A DNA stretch of 64,000 bases from Bacilli bacterium (lineage in GTDB: Bacteria; Bacillota_I; Bacilli_A; RF39; UBA660), in the NCBI GenBank assembly GCA_017411405.1, contig JAFQQE010000015.1, positions 89,204 to 153,203 of the forward strand, in the 5' to 3' direction. A model generated the notes under the pieces. The model searched no databases. It saw nothing but the letters and a program-made list of their open reading frames with translations, and was not told the DNA's origin. Each line of letters begins with the position of its first letter. Within the stretch, counting starts at the first letter, position 1. The position numbers and the translations under genes are program-made. Shown piece by piece: positions 1-12,297 of this stretch.

Positions 1-24
1 TAGAGTATTAGTACAAAATATCTA

Positions 25-150
25 CTAATTGTTTTTGTAGACATTAACAACTATATCAATATTGCCAATAATGACAGTTGTTTGTGTCTTTTTATTATAT
101 CTACTAAGTAGATTTTTTATATTGGTAAGAATATTTTTTATTACTTCCAT
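25..150 (-). CDS. possible small ORF, 41 aa, unknown
   Basis: An ATG-initiated frame of 41 codons (MEVIKNILTN...) ends in TAG. A weak AGGT lies about 12 bases upstream, farther than is usual here. No family is recognised. A near-perfect palindrome (99-113) followed by six T lies inside the frame, so this could equally be the decayed 3' end of a transcript from outside the window. Treat as tentative. Confidence 0.2.
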   Translation of the reverse strand: MEVIKNILTNIKNLLSRYNKKTQTTVIIGNIDIVVNVYKNN

Positions 151-314
151 AAACTAAGGTTTACCTCACTTTCTTAAACCAAAACCCTTTATAGGATTAA
201 GAAAGATAAGCACAGGACAACACTTAGTAGACACATGTACCAACACTCAAAAACGTATATTAAATCACTAGCATTTATTTGTATATCTATTCGACAAAAT
301 TTCTGTTTTTATTC
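151..314. other. intergenic stretch with one long hairpin
   Basis: No convincing gene is seen here. The only structure is an inverted repeat with 9-bp perfect arms, CTTTCTTAA at 169-177 and TTAAGAAAG at 197-205, enclosing a 19-base loop. There is no T-run directly after either arm, so it is not a standard terminator. It could be an operator or leader structure. Confidence 0.35.
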
Positions 315-3205
<2,891 letters not shown>

Positions 3206-3215
3206 AATATCCCTC

Positions 3216-5294
3216 CTATAATTTTGATATACTTTTATGATTTTTCATTAATTTTCTAACACCAGTTTTAAAAGCAACATCTATTAAATCTCCATTCATA
3301 CTAACTACAACCCCTGTACCTAAAGTTTCATGACTAATAATATCTCCAACTTTAATTTCGTTATTTTCTGTCTTATTATATACCTTCTTAGTATCAATCT
3401 TTTCCTGTACTTTTATTCCAGAAATCTCTTCATCAATATAATTTTTATCAATTTCATCAATAAATCTACTAGGCATATTCATAGTATCTTTACCATATAA
3501 CATTCTTCTTTTTGCATTAGTTATATATAAACGTTCCCTCGCTCTAGTAATACCAACATAACAAAGTCTTCTTTCCTCTTCTACACCATTTTCCATCAAA
3601 CTCATAGTATGCGGAAATATACCTTCTTCCATACCAATCAAGAAAACAACATCAAACTCTAATCCTTTAGCACTGTGTATAGTCATTAAAGTAACTTCAT
3701 CATTATCTTCTTTATGATTCGCCATATCGCTAATTAAACTTATTTCTTCTAAAAAATCACCTAAATTAATTAATCCAGTTCTCTCTTCAAAAGATGCAGT
3801 AATACTTTTAAATTCCATTAAATTGTCTAATCTAACTTCATTTTCTAACGTTTTATCTTCATCTAATTCACGTTTTAAACCAGTTTTATCTAAAATTTCA
3901 TCAATTAAATCAGTTAAAGTCATCTCTTCACTCTTTTTAACTAAATCTAATATCATATTTTTAAATTCTAATTCTTTATTACTACTTAAAGCATCAAACA
4001 TACTAATACCTTCTAAAGTACTAACATTTTCTAATGTTTTTAAAGCAGCCTCTCCTATACCTCTTTTAGGTACATTAATAATTCTTCTTAAACTTATTTC
4101 ATCATTTGTATTATATATCAATCTTAAATAACTAATTAAATCTTTAATTTCTTTTCTATTATAAAAGTAATAACTACCAACTACTTTATAAGGAATACCT
4201 TTATTTAAGAATCCTTCTTCTACAACACGTGATTGAGCATTAGTTCTATATAAAATACCAATTTCTTCTTTTTTATATCCTTCATCTAAAAGCTTATTTA
4301 TCTCTTCGATAACAAGTGTTATTTCATGTTTCTCATCATAAGCTCTCATATATTTTACTTTTAAACCATCACCTTTTTCACTCCACAATTTAAGATCTTT
4401 TCTCTCTTTATTATTTTTAATTACAGAGTTAGCAGCATTAAGTATATTATTTGTACTTCTATAGTTTTCTTCTAACTTAATAACTTTACAATCTTGATAG
4501 TCTCTTTCAAAATTTAAAATATTTCTATAATCAGCTTGTCTAAAAGCATATATACTTTGATTCATATCTCCTACTACAAATAAATTATTATGTTTACTAG
4601 CTAACATACTAGTTAATATATATTGTACAGGATTAGTATCTTGATACTCATCTATTAAAATATACTTAAATTTATCTTGATAATGCTCTAATATTTCTTT
4701 ATGATCTCTAAATAGAATAACAGGCTTACTTAATAAATCATCAAAATCAATACTATTATTTTTAACCATCTTATCATTATATATATAATATATCTCTTTA
4801 GCAACCAAATCTATTTCAGTATTAAAAGTATTGTCTATTTCTCTATCAGATAACATTTGACTTTTAATCAAACTAATCTTATTTCTAATATAATAAGGAC
4901 TATAATGTTTAGGATCTAAATCTTTATCTTTTAATATTTTCTTTATTATTGTTAATACATCATCACTATCTATTATAGTAAAATTTTTATCCAATCCTAA
5001 ATACATATAATTTTCTCTAATTATTCGTAATCCAAATGAATGAAAAGTACCTATAAAAGCATTAGTTTCTCCAACTATATTATTTACTCTTTCTTTCATT
5101 TCTTTTGCTGCTTTATTAGTAAATGTTATAGCAAGTATATTATAATCTCTTATACCATTTTCAATCATATATGCAATACGAGTAGTTAAAACTTTAGTTT
5201 TACCACTACCAGCCCCTGCCATTACTAAACAAGGCCCATCTAAATGAGTAACCGCTTCTATTTGTTGTTTATTTAAATTATTTAAAAGTTCCAT
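3216..5294 (-). CDS. pcrA: ATP-dependent DNA helicase PcrA (UvrD/Rep family)
   Basis: This is a superfamily 1A 3'-5' helicase for repair and for clearing the path of replication forks. Walker A AGAGSGKT is at residues 26-33, motif II DEYQDT at 215-220, and motif VI (GITRARERLY) lies near residue 590. The C-terminal tail has the small Tudor-like fold typical of Gram-positive PcrA. Length 692 aa is slightly short of the usual 720-740 but no motif is missing. The pcrA-ligA pairing is common in Firmicutes; here a nucleotidyltransferase lies between them. An extended -10 box precedes the gene. Confidence 0.96.
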   Translation of the reverse strand: MELLNNLNKQQIEAVTHLDGPCLVMAGAGSGKTKVLTTRIAYMIENGIRDYNILAITFTNKAAKEMKERVNNIVGETNAFIGTFHSFGLRIIRENYMYLGLDKNFTIIDSDDVLTIIKKILKDKDLDPKHYSPYYIRNKISLIKSQMLSDREIDNTFNTEIDLVAKEIYYIYNDKMVKNNSIDFDDLLSKPVILFRDHKEILEHYQDKFKYILIDEYQDTNPVQYILTSMLASKHNNLFVVGDMNQSIYAFRQADYRNILNFERDYQDCKVIKLEENYRSTNNILNAANSVIKNNKERKDLKLWSEKGDGLKVKYMRAYDEKHEITLVIEEINKLLDEGYKKEEIGILYRTNAQSRVVEEGFLNKGIPYKVVGSYYFYNRKEIKDLISYLRLIYNTNDEISLRRIINVPKRGIGEAALKTLENVSTLEGISMFDALSSNKELEFKNMILDLVKKSEEMTLTDLIDEILDKTGLKRELDEDKTLENEVRLDNLMEFKSITASFEERTGLINLGDFLEEISLISDMANHKEDNDEVTLMTIHSAKGLEFDVVFLIGMEEGIFPHTMSLMENGVEEERRLCYVGITRARERLYITNAKRRMLYGKDTMNMPSRFIDEIDKNYIDEEISGIKVQEKIDTKKVYNKTENNEIKVGDIISHETLGTGVVVSMNGDLIDVAFKTGVRKLMKNHKSISKL

Positions 5295-5313
5295 ATTCTA
5301 CCTCACTAATAAT

Positions 5314-5322
5314 ATTATATCA
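5314..5322 (-). promoter_or_regulatory. extended -10 promoter element for pcrA
   Basis: On the minus strand TGA is followed directly by TATAAT, about 20 bases before the pcrA start, and an AGTGAGGT ribosome site follows. No good -35 box is visible at 17 bases, as expected for an extended -10 promoter. Confidence 0.5.
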
Positions 5323-5374
5323 AATAAATTATTTTCTTTAAATAAAAAAGTCAAAAAAACTAAACATTTGTTCT

Positions 5375-5404
5375 CAAAAAAAATAACCACATAAAGTGAT
5401 TATT
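5375..5404 (-). terminator. terminator ending the unknown three-gene operon
   Basis: On the minus strand AATAATCAC and GTGGTTATT form a 9-bp stem (one wobble) followed by a run of T. It sits exactly at the stop of the 5404-5703 gene, so pcrA is a separate transcription unit. Confidence 0.75.
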
Positions 5405-5703
5405 CAAATATTATAATTTATTAAATCATCTATAGAATTATTTAATAAATAAACTAACATGTTTTTATCTAATTTAGTAAAATTTTGTTTTACTAAAGAA
5501 AGAGGCAAGAAAAATAAATCTATTCTATTTTTTATAACATTATAAATATCCTCTACACCAAATTCTAATAAATATTTAATAATTTCTTTTACATTTTTTT
5601 TAGAAAAATTCAAATTTTTTAAGAGTTCATTATCATAAGTATTGATGATATCTTTTATTTCTTCTTCAGATACATTATACTCTTTTAGGTACTCTAGATA
5701 CAT
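5404..5703 (-). CDS. unknown small helical protein, third gene of operon
   Basis: Not recognised. It is a soluble, lysine/asparagine-rich, all-helical-looking protein of about 99 residues. One segment (a helix, then LLEFGVEDIYNVIKNRID) resembles the repeat in the preceding protein: a leucine-rich helix, Tyr/Phe-Gly, then another amphipathic helix. The annotated start is the second ATG, which lies 7-8 bases after GGAGAG. The gene overlaps the end of the upstream gene by about 29 bases, indicating translational coupling. A terminator follows directly. Confidence 0.6.
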   Translation of the reverse strand: MYLEYLKEYNVSEEEIKDIINTYDNELLKNLNFSKKNVKEIIKYLLEFGVEDIYNVIKNRIDLFFLPLSLVKQNFTKLDKNMLVYLLNNSIDDLINYNI

Positions 5704-6886
5704 CTTCATTCTCTCCTAATTCTATTTGTTCCTCTTCAAAAGGGACATTATCTACTATACCATCATTCTTACTTTTTTTCAACTCTAAATTATTTTTCCA
5801 ATTCATATAACTTAATTTAATAAGCAAACCATACAGTAAATCAATATTATCTAACATTTTATTATTATCTTGAGTCCAAATATTATTACTAATTAAATAT
5901 TCGATTTTTTTATCCAAATATTGCATACCCAAAATACGATACCCATAATTATTATCATCATCTGTTAACTCTATACCATATTTATTTAATACTTCTATAT
6001 TATTAATAATTACTTGAGGATTAATAGAAAATATTTTTACAACATTTTCTAAAATATTTTTAACTTTAATACCCATATTATCTAATTTTTTTAGATCTTC
6101 CTTATTTTTATTAACATCATTAATTAAATAATTAGGACAACTATTAATAATAGTCTTAATATCAACTCCATAGCTTTCTAAAGTAGCAATATTCCCCATA
6201 AATTTATCATAATTAGCTGGAACTCCATACTTAGCTTTACCATCACTTACAGCAATAAATATAGAAGGTAAATTATTCAAAACTTTTAAAACACTTACTC
6301 CTATATCATTAAGTTTATTTATAACAGCTCTAACTAAATTTATATCCGAATACATTAATATAGAAATTAAATTATTTTTATCTCCTAATCTATCATACAC
6401 TACTCTTTCTTGAGAAACTTCTCCGTCATCATTAGTTTTTAATCTAGAAGCAAAATCTACTAATTTTTTCTTATTATCTTCATTTCTAATATATTTCTTT
6501 AAATCATATTCTAAATCTTTATCTAATTCGTTAATTTCTAAAGATTTTAATATATCACTTATATCGACACTATCAACATCAAACTCTTCAAATTCTATAT
6601 CTTTATCTAGTATAGGATCAGCATATTTAACATTTTTATTCATCAAATAATTGTTATATCTATTAACATTAAGCATAATATCATATAGTATACTATCTAT
6701 ATCACTTGTTTCATATTTTCTAATTAATTCTTCAATCAATTTGAAATCAACAATATATCTTTTATCATTAATAACGTCTAATAAGTTATTAATTTTCTTT
6801 ATACTTTTTAAATCTTTTGAACTATTCTTTTCTTTTTCAAGGCATATCTTTAAATAATCTATTAAAGCATCTTTACCATTAGGCAT
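5675..6886 (-). CDS. unknown helical-repeat protein, second gene of operon
   Basis: A 403-residue protein with no recognised enzyme motif, signal peptide or membrane segment. Its middle (roughly residues 190-320) contains several copies of a repeat of about 33-40 residues: N-x-x-x-L-(D/E)-x-(Y/M)-G-(I/V)-x-(I/V)-x-x-(I/V)-(I/L), followed by a short proline- or isoleucine-containing turn. That pattern resembles mTERF-like or other alpha-solenoid repeats, which bind nucleic acid or protein; the resemblance is by eye only. The start has a strong GGAGGGTGA site. The N-terminal third is acidic. It lies between two other unknown genes, all co-directional. Confidence 0.65.
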   Translation of the reverse strand: MPNGKDALIDYLKICLEKEKNSSKDLKSIKKINNLLDVINDKRYIVDFKLIEELIRKYETSDIDSILYDIMLNVNRYNNYLMNKNVKYADPILDKDIEFEEFDVDSVDISDILKSLEINELDKDLEYDLKKYIRNEDNKKKLVDFASRLKTNDDGEVSQERVVYDRLGDKNNLISILMYSDINLVRAVINKLNDIGVSVLKVLNNLPSIFIAVSDGKAKYGVPANYDKFMGNIATLESYGVDIKTIINSCPNYLINDVNKNKEDLKKLDNMGIKVKNILENVVKIFSINPQVIINNIEVLNKYGIELTDDDNNYGYRILGMQYLDKKIEYLISNNIWTQDNNKMLDNIDLLYGLLIKLSYMNWKNNLELKKSKNDGIVDNVPFEEEQIELGENEDVSRVPKRV

Positions 6887-6897
6887 TATTCACCCTC

Positions 6898-7860
6898 CTA
6901 ACTATCAATTTTTTTAATTACATTATAACTATCTATTAATTCTAATAAATCTTTAAAATTTTTATTTATTTTTAAAGCATCTTTATCTAAATTATCTTTT
7001 AATAAATCTTTTGTTTCTAAATACATTTTATTTAATGTATCTAATATAGGAATCTTTTGGTATTTTACAATATCATCATCAGTTAAATTCATCTCTTTAA
7101 TTTTATCATCATCATATCCTAACATTTCTAAAGAAGTTTTAACTAATTCTTCATTTATAACACCCAATAACTCTTTTTCTTTATTTAATATAGTTTCTAC
7201 AAATGCAAATATCTCTTCATCACTATATTCAATAACTTCTTTCTTATTAGATTGATTTTTCTTTTGAAAATCTATATTCTTTTCCCCAACATATTTTAAC
7301 AGTTGCCATTTATCACTAGTGATAATTCCACTCTTTTTAATTACTTCATTAAATTCTTCTATATTATATATAGGTTTAATTAATTTATCATTCTTAAAAT
7401 AACCTATATATTTTTTATATAAATTATCACTTAATTTCAAACTATTATAATATTCTTTATTATTATCATTAAAATCTTTAATGTATTCCTTAATAAAAGT
7501 AACTTGATCGTTTAACCATCTTTTATATGAATTTACTTCTTCACTATTATTTACTTCTACTTCATCTTCAACAGTTAATCGCCTATTTACTTTTATAAGT
7601 ACAGAAGCATTAAAGAAAATTTTCATTTTTTCCTCTTTTTCAGGAACATTAAATACATCAAGAATACTTTCAAAGTCTTCTTTACTTAGTAAAACCAAAT
7701 CCTCCCCTGTTAAACTATCTATATCCTTTAAAGTTTTCATTGAAAGCGTATTCTTTACATTATTTATCTTTTCTATCTTACTTTCAAAATCTTTTAACTG
7801 CTCACCTACAGTTTCTATCTTTTTAGATAGTTCTGTTATAAAGGAATTGATATACATCAT
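6898..7860 (-). CDS. unknown coiled-coil protein, first gene of operon
   Basis: A soluble protein of 320 residues, rich in Lys, Glu, Asp and Asn. The first 50 residues form a heptad-patterned coiled coil (ITELSKKIETVGEQLKDFES and onward); the remainder is predicted helical with no catalytic motif that I can name. GGAGG lies six bases before the ATG. The gene begins a three-gene operon (7860 to 5404) that ends at a clear terminator, and the next gene starts 11 bases after its stop. The operon is divergent from the 7985-8654 pair. Confidence 0.6.
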   Translation of the reverse strand: MMYINSFITELSKKIETVGEQLKDFESKIEKINNVKNTLSMKTLKDIDSLTGEDLVLLSKEDFESILDVFNVPEKEEKMKIFFNASVLIKVNRRLTVEDEVEVNNSEEVNSYKRWLNDQVTFIKEYIKDFNDNNKEYYNSLKLSDNLYKKYIGYFKNDKLIKPIYNIEEFNEVIKKSGIITSDKWQLLKYVGEKNIDFQKKNQSNKKEVIEYSDEEIFAFVETILNKEKELLGVINEELVKTSLEMLGYDDDKIKEMNLTDDDIVKYQKIPILDTLNKMYLETKDLLKDNLDKDALKINKNFKDLLELIDSYNVIKKIDS

Positions 7861-7984
7861 ATCTAGCCTCCCATACTAACTCAAGTATAGCATAATTTAT
7901 AGATTAAAACAATTGTTTTAATAAGTTTTTTAATGATTTTTATAATTATTCATGATAAAATTAATATGATTAGGAGTTATGATT

Positions 7985-8398
7985 ATGATAAAACTAAAAA
8001 ATAAAATTAAAATAATTAAACCTTTGCCTGATGAAAACAACAAAAAAGATATATTAAACATAATCATAATAAATATGATAATATTATTATTTTTAATTAT
8101 TATTATATTTACATATATAAACATGTTACCTTATATAAATGCTATAGATATAAATAAAATAACAGGTAAAAAAACAACTATAACAAACTGTAATACAAAA
8201 GATTATATTATTATAGAAAAAGATAAGACATATAACATGTCAATAACTAACGAGGAATGTAATCAAGAATATTACGAAGGGACTTTAATAATTAAAAATA
8301 ACACTATAAATTTTAATAATAATATTAAAGGTACTATAGATAATAAATATAATATAATAATAAACAACAATATATTCGAGAGTGATAATAATGAATGA
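7985..8398 (+). CDS. unknown single-pass membrane protein
   Basis: A protein of 137 residues with a short positively charged N-terminus, one strongly hydrophobic segment (about residues 25-50, rich in Ile, Leu and Phe) and an 85-residue polar C-terminal part likely outside the cell. That part contains a pair of cysteines that could form a disulfide. AGGAG lies 8 bases before the second ATG, which I use as the start. It is one of the few genes read toward the origin. It overlaps the next gene by ATGAATGA, so the two are probably translated together. Function unknown. Confidence 0.55.
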   Translation: MIKLKNKIKIIKPLPDENNKKDILNIIIINMIILLFLIIIIFTYINMLPYINAIDINKITGKKTTITNCNTKDYIIIEKDKTYNMSITNEECNQEYYEGTLIIKNNTINFNNNIKGTIDNKYNIIINNNIFESDNNE

Positions 8399-8654
8399 AG
8401 AGATAAAAAATATATTAAATAATATAGATTTTGATAATAATAAATTAATTAAAATAAATGATAATTTATATCTAACAAACAATCAAATTGATACATTAAA
8501 AAGATATAATATTGATTATAAAACATCAAACTCTTTAAGAGATCTAATGATAAAGATAGAAGACATATTAGATTATGAAGATGATTATGAAGAATTAGAA
8601 ACATTGTTAGATAATTTATCAGAGAGAAATTATTATGAAAATACAAAAAAATAG
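8391..8654 (+). CDS. unknown small acidic protein
   Basis: A protein of 87 residues, soluble, strongly acidic in its second half (DILDYEDDYEELETLLDNL). The start is the ATG inside ATGAATGA, overlapping the stop of the membrane protein gene, with GAGTGAT upstream; two in-frame codons before it lack a ribosome site. It probably acts with the upstream membrane protein. No family recognised. Confidence 0.55.
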   Translation: MNEEIKNILNNIDFDNNKLIKINDNLYLTNNQIDTLKRYNIDYKTSNSLRDLMIKIEDILDYEDDYEELETLLDNLSERNYYENTKK

Positions 8655-8673
8655 TGCAAAACACTATTTTTAT
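8645..8673. terminator. bidirectional terminator between convergent genes
   Basis: AAAATAGTG and CACTATTTT form a stem around CAAAA with A- and T-runs on both sides. It serves both the 8391 gene and the S51 peptidase gene. Confidence 0.85.
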
Positions 8674-9347
8674 TCATATTTGAAACATTGGACGTTACCA
8701 TAGAATTCAATTTCTTTGCTATCGCGATTATAAAGTATAACACCATCATCAAATATAGCATATACATCTTTTTTCGTTTCATTTGATACCTCTTTAAGTT
8801 TTGAAAGATAAAGAGGATCTTCAATTGAATGAACGTCCATATAAAAAGGATCATCAATTAAACCAAAGCCATCATAAAACGCAAAATATTTATAATAATT
8901 ATTTTTGGCAGTAATAAAATATCTTTTTAGTTGTAATTCTGTTCCAGCGCTTTCCCCAATAACTACACCCTTAAAATTTTTTATATGATAAAAAATTTCT
9001 GTATCATGTAATACTTTTTTAAATAACATCTCAGGATTCCCACCTGGAATAAGCAGAACATCTGATTTATTAATAATATTTATCAATTCTTCTTTACTAG
9101 AAGAATAGCAATTACAAACAAATATATTTTCCTCTTTAATACCTAAATCCATCAAAGGCATAACATACTTATTATATCTTCTTTCGCCTTTTTTAAAATA
9201 ATCGTTATTAAATATTTCTGAATTTATTTCTACAGGAAAAGCCCAAGGAATTATAGCAACTTTAAAATCTTCCTTTATAATTTCATTCAACCTTTCTTTT
9301 ACACATTCAAACCCTTCATCAATTTTACTGAAAAATACACTATACAT
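8670..9347 (-). CDS. peptidase S51 (peptidase E / cyanophycinase-like) family protein
   Basis: A cytoplasmic protein of 225 residues with the class-I-glutaminase-like fold of family S51, members of which cleave aspartyl dipeptides or related substrates. The nucleophile motif GESAG (Ser near residue 133) is intact, as is the upstream LLIPGGNPE loop. The substrate cannot be assigned. I start at the ATG preceded by GAGTGAT rather than at the GTG inside that site. It stands alone, converging on the small unknown gene across a shared terminator. Confidence 0.8.
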   Translation of the reverse strand: MYSVFFSKIDEGFECVKERLNEIIKEDFKVAIIPWAFPVEINSEIFNNDYFKKGERRYNKYVMPLMDLGIKEENIFVCNCYSSSKEELINIINKSDVLLIPGGNPEMLFKKVLHDTEIFYHIKNFKGVVIGESAGTELQLKRYFITAKNNYYKYFAFYDGFGLIDDPFYMDVHSIEDPLYLSKLKEVSNETKKDVYAIFDDGVILYNRDSKEIEFYGNVQCFKYE

Positions 9348-9434
9348 CGTTATCACTCTTTCTATAACAAACTATCTTTATATAATTTTTTTTATTAAAT
9401 TTTTAAATAATTTTTTTATATATTTAATATCTAA

Positions 9435-9624
9435 TTATCTTTTATTCTTCATTAACTTTAAATAGTTATCCTCATCATAAATAAAAAGACTATCTTGATA
9501 TTTCGAATATAATTTATTATATTGTTTAATATACTTTTTTTCGAATTTTTTTATTAATTTAATATAAAAAGAATAATTAGGATAATTATATTTGTAATCA
9601 TGTATGATAAAAAAACTCGCCCAT
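9435..9624 (-). pseudogene. small ORF interrupted by a one-base T-tract shift
   Basis: From the ATG at 9624 the frame reads MGEFFYHT and stops. Removing one base from a seven-T tract (9609-9615) joins that start to an open frame of 62 codons (MGEFFIIHDYKYNYPNYSFY... ending KLMKNKR) with normal protein-like composition. An extended -10 (TGATATAAT, 9641-9648) lies just upstream, but no ribosome site is visible. It may be a decayed gene, a phase-variable or slippage-expressed gene, or a sequencing error. This is all that I see in the 9348-9689 gap. Confidence 0.4.
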
Positions 9625-9689
9625 AAAATATTTTGAAAATATTATATCACAAAAACAAAAAAAACAAACACTAAAACAAAAAAAGAAAA

Positions 9690-10127
9690 TCAATATATAT
9701 CAACTTTCTTACTTTCTCTTTTCAAATCACGTTCTTTTATAGTTTCTCTCTTATCATATAATTTTTTACCTTTACATAAACCTAGTAATATCTTAGCATT
9801 ATTACCGTTAAAATAAAGTTTAAGAGGTATTAAACTATAACCATCTTTCATTACTTTTGATTTAAGTTTTAATATTTCGTGTTTTTTTAATAATAGTTTT
9901 CTTTCTCTTCTTTCAGGTACATTAAATCTATTCCCCTCTTCATAAGGAGAAATAAACATATTAATTATAAACACTTCGTTATTTTTTATTCTTGCATATG
10001 TATCTTTTAAATTAGCACTACCTTTTCTAATTGATTTTACCTCTGTACCAGTTAAAACAATACCACATTCTATTTCACTTTCTATGAAATAATCAAAGCG
10101 TGCTTTTCTATTTTGAATCTCTATCAT
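9690..10127 (-). CDS. smpB: SsrA-binding protein SmpB
   Basis: SmpB binds tmRNA and brings it to stalled ribosomes. The 145-residue sequence shows the usual features: an OB-type barrel starting RKARFDYFIE, GTEVKSIR, and a basic C-terminal tail (KRETIKERDLKRESKK) that occupies the empty mRNA channel. It overlaps the end of rnr by 20 bases, so it is coupled to RNase R, which degrades mRNA released by trans-translation. Its RNA partner ssrA is 24 kb away at 33938-34292. Confidence 0.96.
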   Translation of the reverse strand: MIEIQNRKARFDYFIESEIECGIVLTGTEVKSIRKGSANLKDTYARIKNNEVFIINMFISPYEEGNRFNVPERRERKLLLKKHEILKLKSKVMKDGYSLIPLKLYFNGNNAKILLGLCKGKKLYDKRETIKERDLKRESKKVDIY

Positions 10128-12222
10128 CCTTATCCCCCACTAATTCAAAATCAATTGTTTTAGCTTCTTTACTAGCTCCAACAACTTTAATCTTAACTTT
10201 ATCTCCTATTCTATAACGTTTCTTAGTATTTTGTCCAATTAAACTCATTAATTCCTCAACATAGTTATAATAATCTCCCTTTATACTACTAATATGTACT
10301 AAACCTTCTACTAAATTATCAAGTTCAACAAACATACCAAAATTTTCAACACCAGATATAATTCCTTCATATTCTTCACCTATATGATTTTCCATATATT
10401 CTGCCATTTTCATATCCATTACTTCTCTTTCTGCATCTACCGCAGCTTGTTCTCTTTCGCTAGATTGATTACAAATAAAATCTAAATTTTCTAAATAATA
10501 ATCTAGTGTCTTATTATCTAAGTCATGATTATATAAATAAGTTCTAAGTAATCTATGAACCATTAAATCTGGATAACGTCTTATCGGAGATGTAAAATGT
10601 GTATAACATTTACTACCTAATCCAAAATGTCCAATATTGTCTTTTTGATATACAGCTTTTCTCATGCTTCTTAAAAGCATACTAGACAAAACTTCATATT
10701 CAGGAACATCTTTTAATTGTTCTAATATTTTTTGCATACTAATAGGAGTTAAGTCTTTAATTTTGCCAGTTAATTTATACCCTAATAAACTAACCATTCT
10801 AATAAATTTTTCTATTTTAATTATATTAGGTACATCATGTACACGATATAAGAAAGGTAAAGACATATTAAATATATGTGTAGCGACAGTTTCATTAGCA
10901 GCTATCATAAAATCTTCTATTAACTTCTCACCATCTTCTCTTATTCGTCTTTCAATTCCTATAACTTTCTTATTATCGTCTACTACAACTTTAGCTTCAT
11001 CTATACCAAAGTCAATATATCCTCTACCAATTTTATTTTTACGTAATATATGAGCTAAATTATTCATACCTTTTAACACATCAACATAATCAGTATATAG
11101 AGGATCAACAATATCTCTCATAATAATATCATTAACTTTTTTATAAGTCATTTTCTTTCTTGACTTAATATAACTTGGAAATATATCATAATCAACAACA
11201 TTTCCCTTATCATTAATTTTCATCACACAAGATTGTGTTAATCTAATTACTCCCTCATTTAAAGAACAAATTCCATTAGAAAGTTTATGAGGTAACATTG
11301 GTATAACACTATCAGCTAAATACGAACTTGTACCCCTAATTAAAGCATCTTTATCTAAAGGAGTGTTTTCTAATACGTAATAACTTACATCAGCTATATG
11401 AACACCTAAAATATGTAATCCATCTTTATATTCATAACTTATTGCATCATCTATATCTTTTGTATCATCACCGTCAATAGTAAAAATACATTCATTAGTT
11501 AAATCTACTCTACCTATTAAATCTTTTTTTTCTACTTCAATAGGCACTTCTTCTGTTTGCTTCATCGCTTCATTAGAAAATTCTTCATATATAGAATACT
11601 TATAAGCAACTAACTTAATATCTACACCAGGATCATCTTTATGTCCAATAACAGTTGTTATTTTTGCCAAATATTTATTTCTAGCCATTTCTTTAATTAT
11701 ACTAGCTACAACTTTTGTACCCTCTACAACACCTTTAGTAGTCTTATCGTCAAGCTTTATTTCAATTCGTTTTTTTTCATCTTCTAATTTTAAGTAAGGT
11801 TTTTCTTTTACATAATATACTTCACCTATCAAATGATCAAGATCTCTATCTAAAACTCTTAATACTTTACCTTCAATTTCACCATAATTATTAATTAACT
11901 CTATTAAAACTTTATCATCATTAATAGCAGCATTAACATTACTTTTATCTATATATACATCTTCACCATCATCTACCAATAAAAAACCACATCCAGATTT
12001 TTTAATAGATATTATTCCAACTTTTAAATTAGGACAATTTTTAAACAATATATATTTATCTTTTTTAGTTTTATATAACAAGTTTTCCTTAACTAAAGAA
12101 TCAATTGCTTTAGTTAATTCTTTTAACTCTTCTGGAGTGTTTAATGTCAACAAGTCATTAATCGCAATAATATCTAAAGCTTCATATCTATCACTTAATA
12201 CATTAAGTATTTGTTCTTTCAT
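10108..12222 (-). CDS. rnr: ribonuclease R
   Basis: This is a processive 3'-5' exoribonuclease of the RNase II/R family. The 704 residues contain an N-terminal helix-turn-helix-like region, cold-shock domains, the RNB catalytic domain with the metal-binding motif DGDDTKDIDDA (near residue 250), and a C-terminal S1 domain. The protein ends shortly after S1, lacking the long lysine-rich tail of enterobacterial RNase R. GTAGGGG lies before the ATG. The order secG-rnr-smpB is the classic Firmicutes arrangement. Confidence 0.96.
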   Translation of the reverse strand: MKEQILNVLSDRYEALDIIAINDLLTLNTPEELKELTKAIDSLVKENLLYKTKKDKYILFKNCPNLKVGIISIKKSGCGFLLVDDGEDVYIDKSNVNAAINDDKVLIELINNYGEIEGKVLRVLDRDLDHLIGEVYYVKEKPYLKLEDEKKRIEIKLDDKTTKGVVEGTKVVASIIKEMARNKYLAKITTVIGHKDDPGVDIKLVAYKYSIYEEFSNEAMKQTEEVPIEVEKKDLIGRVDLTNECIFTIDGDDTKDIDDAISYEYKDGLHILGVHIADVSYYVLENTPLDKDALIRGTSSYLADSVIPMLPHKLSNGICSLNEGVIRLTQSCVMKINDKGNVVDYDIFPSYIKSRKKMTYKKVNDIIMRDIVDPLYTDYVDVLKGMNNLAHILRKNKIGRGYIDFGIDEAKVVVDDNKKVIGIERRIREDGEKLIEDFMIAANETVATHIFNMSLPFLYRVHDVPNIIKIEKFIRMVSLLGYKLTGKIKDLTPISMQKILEQLKDVPEYEVLSSMLLRSMRKAVYQKDNIGHFGLGSKCYTHFTSPIRRYPDLMVHRLLRTYLYNHDLDNKTLDYYLENLDFICNQSSEREQAAVDAEREVMDMKMAEYMENHIGEEYEGIISGVENFGMFVELDNLVEGLVHISSIKGDYYNYVEELMSLIGQNTKKRYRIGDKVKIKVVGASKEAKTIDFELVGDKDDRDSK

Positions 12223-12297
12223 ATTACCCCTACTTTCTCAATATAAATTATAACACAAAAAAACATAAATAAAATAAATATTTATGTCTAATGTAAA

